The translations under genes were made by a program, and so were the position numbers. Shown piece after piece: positions 52,001 through 59,647 of a stretch of 64,000 bases of DNA. The notes below the pieces were generated by a model. It did no database searches and was not told the origin of the DNA. It was given only the letters and a program-made list of their open reading frames with translations. The stretch is taken from positions 348,525,668 through 348,589,667 of the forward strand of contig CM048744.1 of assembly GCA_026315105.1 (NCBI GenBank), in the 5' to 3' direction. How positions within the stretch are numbered: position 1 is the first letter of the stretch; the number at the start of each line of letters is the position of its first letter. The DNA is from Locusta migratoria. Its lineage: Eukaryota > Arthropoda > Insecta > Orthoptera > Acrididae.

Positions 52001-55000
52001 TGTATATGTGTATGAGTGTGTGTGTTTGTTTACCTATCCTTTTTCTCCCAAGGTAGGTCTCCTCTCCTGGGATTGGAATGACTCCTCACCCACTTCTTTA
52101 AAATGCACATCCTTTCCTTTTCCCTCTCCTTCCCTCCTCTTTTTCTGAAGAATATGACTTACTGAATAGCTTTTGGCCATTATGGCCTTTATAAGACAAA
52201 AAAACAGAAACATGACTGCTGTCTCCAGTTGTTGTGGCCAAACTGTGGGACCAGGATGGCTTAGGTGAAAGCAACCAGGATGCGGAGATATGCCAGTGCT
52301 GTCTGATGGACAGGGAGGAAGGAAAGGGGAGAGATTGGAGTGTGTAGCCAAATGGAAGATATGCAGGAGGCCACATCATGCAGGACTGCATGCTCTGCAA
52401 TAGGATGGTCCAGCTGTCTGCTGGCCACAGTTTGGTAATGGCCATTCATGTGGACAGGCAGCTTGTTACTGTTCCGTAGCTGCAAAACCAGTCCTATCCA
52501 CCATCCCACCACCATCTACTCCAGTCCTATCAGATGTATTTCCTATCCCATAAAAGGTAGGGCAATCTTGGAAAGTAGCCGTATGAGCTACAAACTGAAC
52601 TGCAACCACTGTGCAACATTCTACGTGGGTGTGACCAGTAACAAGCTGTTTGCCTGCATGAATGGCCATTGTCAAACTGTGGCCAGGAGATATCTGGAGT
52701 TGGACAATACTGTTGCAGAACATGCAGCTCTGCACGGAGTGTTTCACTTCAGTGACTGCTACACAGACTGTGCCATATGGATCCTCTGCATAAACACCAG
52801 CTTTTCTGAATTGAACAGGTGGTAACTTGCCTCCAATGCTTCTGCAATCCCCCAGGCCTAAACCTTCACTGTTTCCTGGCACCATCACCCTCCCCTTCCC
52901 TTCCTTGCTCGCACTCTAGCCTCACATATGTTGCCCATTCTGCCACACAGTCCAGTCTCTCCCCTTACTTTCCTCCCTGTCTGTCAGACAGCACTGGCAT
53001 ATTCCCCCACCCTCGCCGTGCATCTCTCCCCTCCCTTTCTGCTTCCCTCTCCATGCTGCCTCCTCACCCCAACACTGGTTGCCTTTGCCTCAGCCATCCT
53101 GGTCACGCAGTTTGACCACAACGGCTAGAGATGGCAGTCATGTTTGTGTGAGGAATTTCCATTATTTGAAATATTCATGTAATTCAGACAAGGGGAATTT
53201 GTTCTACCATGCTCACACAATCACAAATGCACAGACAATTACTATTGAATACAGGAATTATTGTTGTTGACAAATTTGTAAATAATTGACAAATACATGT
53301 ATTATTGTTTAGACTCATTTAGGTTTGTTTCTGTCACCAAGGCCTACACCCTGAGCACAGTGCATGGGTTTGGTAATAGTCCAATAGTATGGTTAATTTT
53401 TAAGTGGCATTCCTATGTGCCCACTACACTGGTGAACCTGACATGATTTTTGTGTGGAGAAAACATCAAAACTTGTGTGCGAGAATAAGGTGTCATCCTT
53501 GGAAGAACTAGAGAAAACAGATGAGCTGATGGAGTGCAACCAGAGACTAGAGGCATTCTGCACACACATTGATTCAGTCTGCCAGAAGTCAGCTCATGGA
53601 AAGCTCGTTGAGCAAGGCACTAGCACACCACCACCTGTCACTGTTACAGGTGCAATGGAAATGACAGGACAAATGTTTGTTACACTGTCACCCTTTTGGC
53701 CCCATGAACCTAGCATTTGTTCCAGGCAAGTTGAGGTGGTTTTCCTGAGCAATAATATCACTTGCCACCTAAGTTTAAGTTAGGTGGCATGTCGTGAGCC
53801 AGCTGGACCAAGAAGATGTGCCCAAAGTGTACATCATATAACCACTCCAATGACACAATCTTCATAAAATGATTCAGGGAGTTAATCTGGTAAATATTAC
53901 CTCAGGAACAATAGGTGCAGTGCCAAGAGGACTGGGGTGAGAAGGAGTCATCACAGTTCCTTTACCATTTTTGGATCCTGGAGCAGTCCAAAATAATTTT
54001 GAATTCACTTTTACATACTATCTGGATGGGCAGCCTCCCTACACAAGTGCAAGTGGTCATTGGCACATGGACAGAAATGCAGCTGGATGCCTCACAGACT
54101 TAACTGACTGGATGTATGATGCAGTGGCAATGGTGCCTGAAACCACTACCGTGTAGCCAACAATGCCATTGCCCAGCCAGCAATTTTAACCCTGCAGTGT
54201 CATATGTTTGCTACAAGCAGCACAGCTGACTCCAACATTCTCCAACTAGTTTAGAACTTGGCCACCCAGGTGGCAGAACTAAGCATGCATGTTGATCACA
54301 TAGTACACTCATAAGCAGGTGGCCACAGTCATCCTAGCAACGGTAGATCCTACAGTGCTGCAACCACTACCTACAGTGACATGAGAACAGTTGTAGACTG
54401 GTTTTTGCTTGTACAATGCATGCTTCAGCAAAGACATGACAAATTGTCATCCTACCTGTGCACACCAAAATGCCAGCTGCAACTGACTCTACATGCATCC
54501 AGCTACAATATAATATCTAGGCATTTCTTTATAATGGAACAGGATGGCAATGTGACAAATGATGTTTAAATGGGGTTCAATAAGTCAATATTTCCCCAAT
54601 CTACGCTAAGAGAGACTGTCATTTAGGAATTCATAAGCTGCATCTGATTCCACTCATCTAATAGTATATGCTTCGTATGGGCATTTTGTATCCATTCCCG
54701 CCACTATGACACAACTTTCCTATCCCCTAACCCACGCCCCTATTCCCTCAACACAGAGTGTGAGTATGATTGTGAAGTGTGCCTGTGTGATTGTGTGAAT
54801 GTTATATATTCTGAAGGCCATGTATCTTTTTATGTGCCTGTCACAATTCATTACATCATTACATCTTTGCAATGAGTTGTAAACCGTCCTTATTATATTG
54901 CTACTTTGTAGTTTCAAATTAAACTATTTTTTTTGCATGGGAATTTTATATGGGTTAGATTTATCATAACACTTTTATTCCAGAATTTTCACAAAGTTTC

Positions 55001-55595
55001 CGATGTAACATACAGTAGCATTGAGCATACATACCTGCAAATTTATCTTCATCACTGCAACAGGACATATGATAAGCTGACAAGACCAGCGAAGAGTGGT
55101 TTGTTCATAAATTAACAATGTACTCATCTCAGTCCCAATAAGAACCATTAGTTTGCCACTGGATTCTGAAAATTTAGATATTAATTTTGTGATAATAATA
55201 ACGATTTTGGGTACTCAATGGCATGATTATGATTATCAGCACTTGTTCACCAGTTGATATCATGGTAAAAATAGTCTAAAATAACAAACAACCTTATAAC
55301 AATCTGCACACTACTAATTCTGTCATGTGCTTAGTGAAATATGGTATTATTTTACAAAAGAGATAGATTGGCTGGCCAGTATTTACGTTTGTGCTGTACC
55401 ATCAATAAATAAAGAAAAAGGACGAAAAAGAACAAGCTTTCAGAACAGAGTTCCTTCTTCAGGTAGGAAAGAAGGGAAGAAAAAAAGGGATGGGAACAAA
55501 AGGGGAAGGTAATTCACGACCTAGGTCATGGGATGGTTTTTGAGGAGTGTGGATGTCAGAGATACTGTATATTAGTACTGAGCCATGCCAAGGAG

Positions 55596-55657
<62 letters not shown>

Positions 55658-58600
55658 CTCACCGCTACTATTCAGCCAGGCAGACTATCCTCGAGCAGGT
55701 AACCCACACGCCTAATGAGACTATCCCTCACATTCTCACGAGGAACACCTCAGCAACAAGAAATCTTCGAAACTGTGGTGGTGCCTCTGCCTACTGGTCA
55801 GCAAACATGCTATGGCTGACTCAACACTCTGGCAATCTGGAACAGCAAGTTACCACTCCAAGTCCAGACAGCACTCACTTGCAACATACTTGAGTCATCC
55901 AGTGAGCACATATGTATTGTGTAATCATGTGCATGATGCATATCTTTGGGAGACTCGTCTCAAGCTGCAACATCAGGCTCAACAAGCAACAGCATGGCCT
56001 CTTATCTGTGCCTGAGGACATTCATGGTTTCCTGATGAATAGATCGAGCTGACTGGTATTCCTTGCTGCTACACTACTGAGACGCCACAGCCTTGCCATC
56101 TGAGCGATGCAAACACACTGACCCCAACTGCTGACTCCAATGAGGACCAGCCTCCGCTCATCTGCTATCCACAGGAGCAAGCTTCACATTATCCGCTCTG
56201 CTACTTCCGCACCTGTCTCGGGGGTGCAGCTCAGAAGTGCCGCAGCTGTGCCTTCACTCAAAACGCACAGTGCGAGATGACTTAGTCGTCGCATCCTGCT
56301 TGGCAGAAATCAGGTGCCTACATACACTGCATTTTGTACAAGGGTCCCTGCCTCTGGGTGATTGCCTCTACCTACATGAATGTGTTTCTGGCACTCACTT
56401 CCTGATCGACATGGGTGCCGATGTCTCTCTGCTTCATTTCGTCCATGGTGACTGGCACTCTACAACTTCACCAAGCATTTCTTTGAGCTGTCAATGCCTC
56501 TCAACTTCGATGTGTTGGTTCGACCTCGTACTCTGTACACCTATCTTCCGAGTGCATTTTAAAATGGAACTTTTTTGTGGCTGACATTCAGGAAACTATA
56601 CTAGGCGTGGATTTTCTGGCTCACCATAAACTTTCTCCTAATTCTGTGTGTCATGCCATTGTCCACCATACCTCAAACAGACACTTCCCACATGATTTGT
56701 TGAGCTTTATCCCTTCCGTCACATGTGTAAAGACAGTTCAAGAGCGTTTGACAGTGATTAACAAGTTCAGCAAACTTTTGTCGAAGTGGTGTAGTGAACA
56801 TGATGAAGTGATTAAATTGTGACATGAAACAGAAAACGCTGTCCATGAGTACTTTGACACCCTTAAAGAGTCAGATTTGCTTATGTTGAAGTGGTCAACC
56901 AAACATGAACAAATGTTGTGCCTTTGGCGCGAGAGAGAGGACATTGTTTGCTGCCTCGCCAATGCTGAATCTCAGCTGCCATCTGCCTAGCAGCACCTTG
57001 TGTCTCTCCATGCATCTTATAAGGACACTAATTTCAAGGTTAGTACTAGTCTTCCCAGTGCAAACAATGACATCGTGCCCTTGTGTAAGGCTAACAGTAT
57101 TCTGACAGTTCGGTGCCCTCTCCCTGCTCCTATGTAGAGGTGTGTAAACAAATCTCAGTTGCCATGATCACCCTCTGAGCTGTCAGCATGGTGTGCACAT
57201 CCTGCTCCCTTGTGCCTGCTCCGTGCACCATGCAGCCTGCACCCAACTGGAACTTTAACTTTCCCAGCTTCAAGCCAGCCTTCCCATCGCATCATCGTGG
57301 TGAAATAATTGCAACACATGGTAAACGTGCTCCTGCTTGAGCTCTCAACCCTTTATTGAACCTCCATATAGCACTTGGTCTTCTCCCATCCACTTAGCTA
57401 AAAAAAGTTGATGGTTCTGGGCAAATGTGTGGGGACTATCAGAAGCTCAACACCAAGACCATCATGGACAGATATCCAATTCCAAATGTTGCACACTTTA
57501 CCCATGCACTAGTATATGTGAAGGTTTATTCTGTTGTGGACTGCAAACAAGCCTATAATAAAATTCTGATGCCTCTGGTGGACAGTGAAAAAACTGCCAT
57601 CCCAACTCTGATCAGTTTATATCATTACCGCTTCGTGCCTTTGGACTTAAGAATGTCACACAAACTTGGCAATGCTTTATAACCAAGGTTCTCTTTCCAC
57701 TTAAATTCTGGTTTGTTTACCTGGACGACTCCTAATTTTTAGTGCCTCTGTCAAAGAAAATAAAAAACACTTGCAGATCCTATGCGATACCTGGCTGGGG
57801 CGGGCAATGAGTTAAACCACAACAACCAACAACTTCAATAATCCTCTGTCCTCTTTCTAGGCTACACGGTCTATGCAGATGGTATCTCCCCTCCTATTGA
57901 GAAAGTTAACTCTTTTAGGAACTACCTCCCCTCAACTACAAGGAAGTTAGATGTTTCCTGGGCACAATAAACTATGACTGACATCATTGGCTGGGTGTTA
58001 CTGACATTCAGGCTCCACTCATGAATGCACTAGTGGGTAAACACACCTATGGCATTTGCCACATGCCCTGGACTGCTGAAATGACTGATGCATTCACAGC
58101 ACTTAAAGACCTTTTGACTTGTGCTGTCACTATTGCCTACCTCCACCCAGATGCTGACATTTTCATCAGAACAGATGCCAGTGACACCGCTATTGGAGCA
58201 GTTTTCAGTTGGTCCCACACCAGTGACATTTCACCCCTACAATTTTTTTTCTAAAAAAACTAAACAATGCACAAAGAAAGTATTTGGCCTTTGACCATGA
58301 ACTGTTGGCCATTTACGAGACGATTAAACACTTTCATTCTGACTTCAGGGGTCTTCCTTTTTATGTAATTTTTTCAAAAGAGATAGATTCACTGGCCAGT
58401 ACTGCCGATAGTGAAATATGAAAAATAGGACTAGCTTTCAGAACAGGGTTCCTTCATCAGGAAGGAGATAAGAGAAGAAAAAAGGAATAGGGAACAGAAG
58501 GGGAAGGTTATTCACGACCTACATCAATATGATGTTTCAAGATTGTCTAGACAGAGATACTCTAGTCAGAGTAGGCCTCACTTACAGTATCTCAAAATAA

Positions 58601-59609
58601 ACTGTGTTTGATTTGCAAGAATAAAAAATTTCATATGATAAAATAATGTTTTGTATGGTGCTTATACCACTAGATGGCACAATTGGATAATTTCAAGGTC
58701 AAAGCAGAAGGGGAGGGTTATCATGATCTAGGCCATAAGATGATGTTTCAGGATTGTCTAGTCAGAGATACTGACTAGAGTACCTCTGACTAGACAATCC
58801 TGAGGGAAGTGTGTGGGGTAAAAACCGCAGAGGAAGACCAAGAGATGGATACAGTAAGCAGATTCAAACAGATGTAGGTTGCCGTTCTTATGTAGAGTTG
58901 AAGAGGCTTGCTCAGGATAGGGTATTGTGGAGAGCTGCATCAAACCAGTCTCCGGACTGAAGACCACAACAACAACAACAACAATAACAACATTAAAAGT
59001 ATAATCATTTATTGGGTATTTATAAAGTAATTGTATAGGGATGCTTCCTCTATTTCCAGATACACAGTAATAAAAATGTGTATCTCAGAATCCTTCAAGT
59101 TACAAATTACAGTCTTTGTGGGTATAAAGCATACTGATTTACAAATGCGCTACTTTGTTCTGTAGCTTGCACTTCATAATGAGTGAAACAGAGATTGAGA
59201 AGAAAACACTTTTGAAGCTTTCATGGCATGATAAATTTTGTTGTGAAACATGATATTTTGAAGATCAGATACTTTATATATTTTTTACAGAATTTTAATA
59301 ATACACAGTAACACATTGACTAAGTGCCTCAACAACACCAAATAACTGCTTACTTACCAGCTATATATGGATAAAAACAGGATGGTCTGTACTCCAACCT
59401 CTTCATAAACTTTAATACGCCATTCTGCTGTACACAGAATAAGTTCCTTTCTCCCAACACCACTATGTCTGTATGAGAGGTCCATGAAACTACTTTAATA
59501 TCAATAACTGCTTCTCCAAGATTGTAAGACCACTCAGCAATTAATTTTCTCCCTTCTTGGACATCTTGGTCTTTGATTCTGCTCCTATCAGCAAGTTGCT
59601 GATAACTAC

Positions 59610-59647
<38 letters not shown>

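Noticed and set aside
55459..55893. ORFs with long Ile-Tyr runs
   Set aside because: They are translations of the (AT)n microsatellite.
53265..58368. One single gypsy element spanning the region
   Set aside because: A BBS9 exon (55035-55165, opposite strand, intact splice sites) lies between the blocks, and gag-like sequence occurs in both.
55367..58570. Repeat copies A and B as LTRs of the gypsy element
   Set aside because: Copy B starts inside the RNase H domain, integrase is absent, and a third partial copy lies farther right, so the repeats are not at natural element ends.
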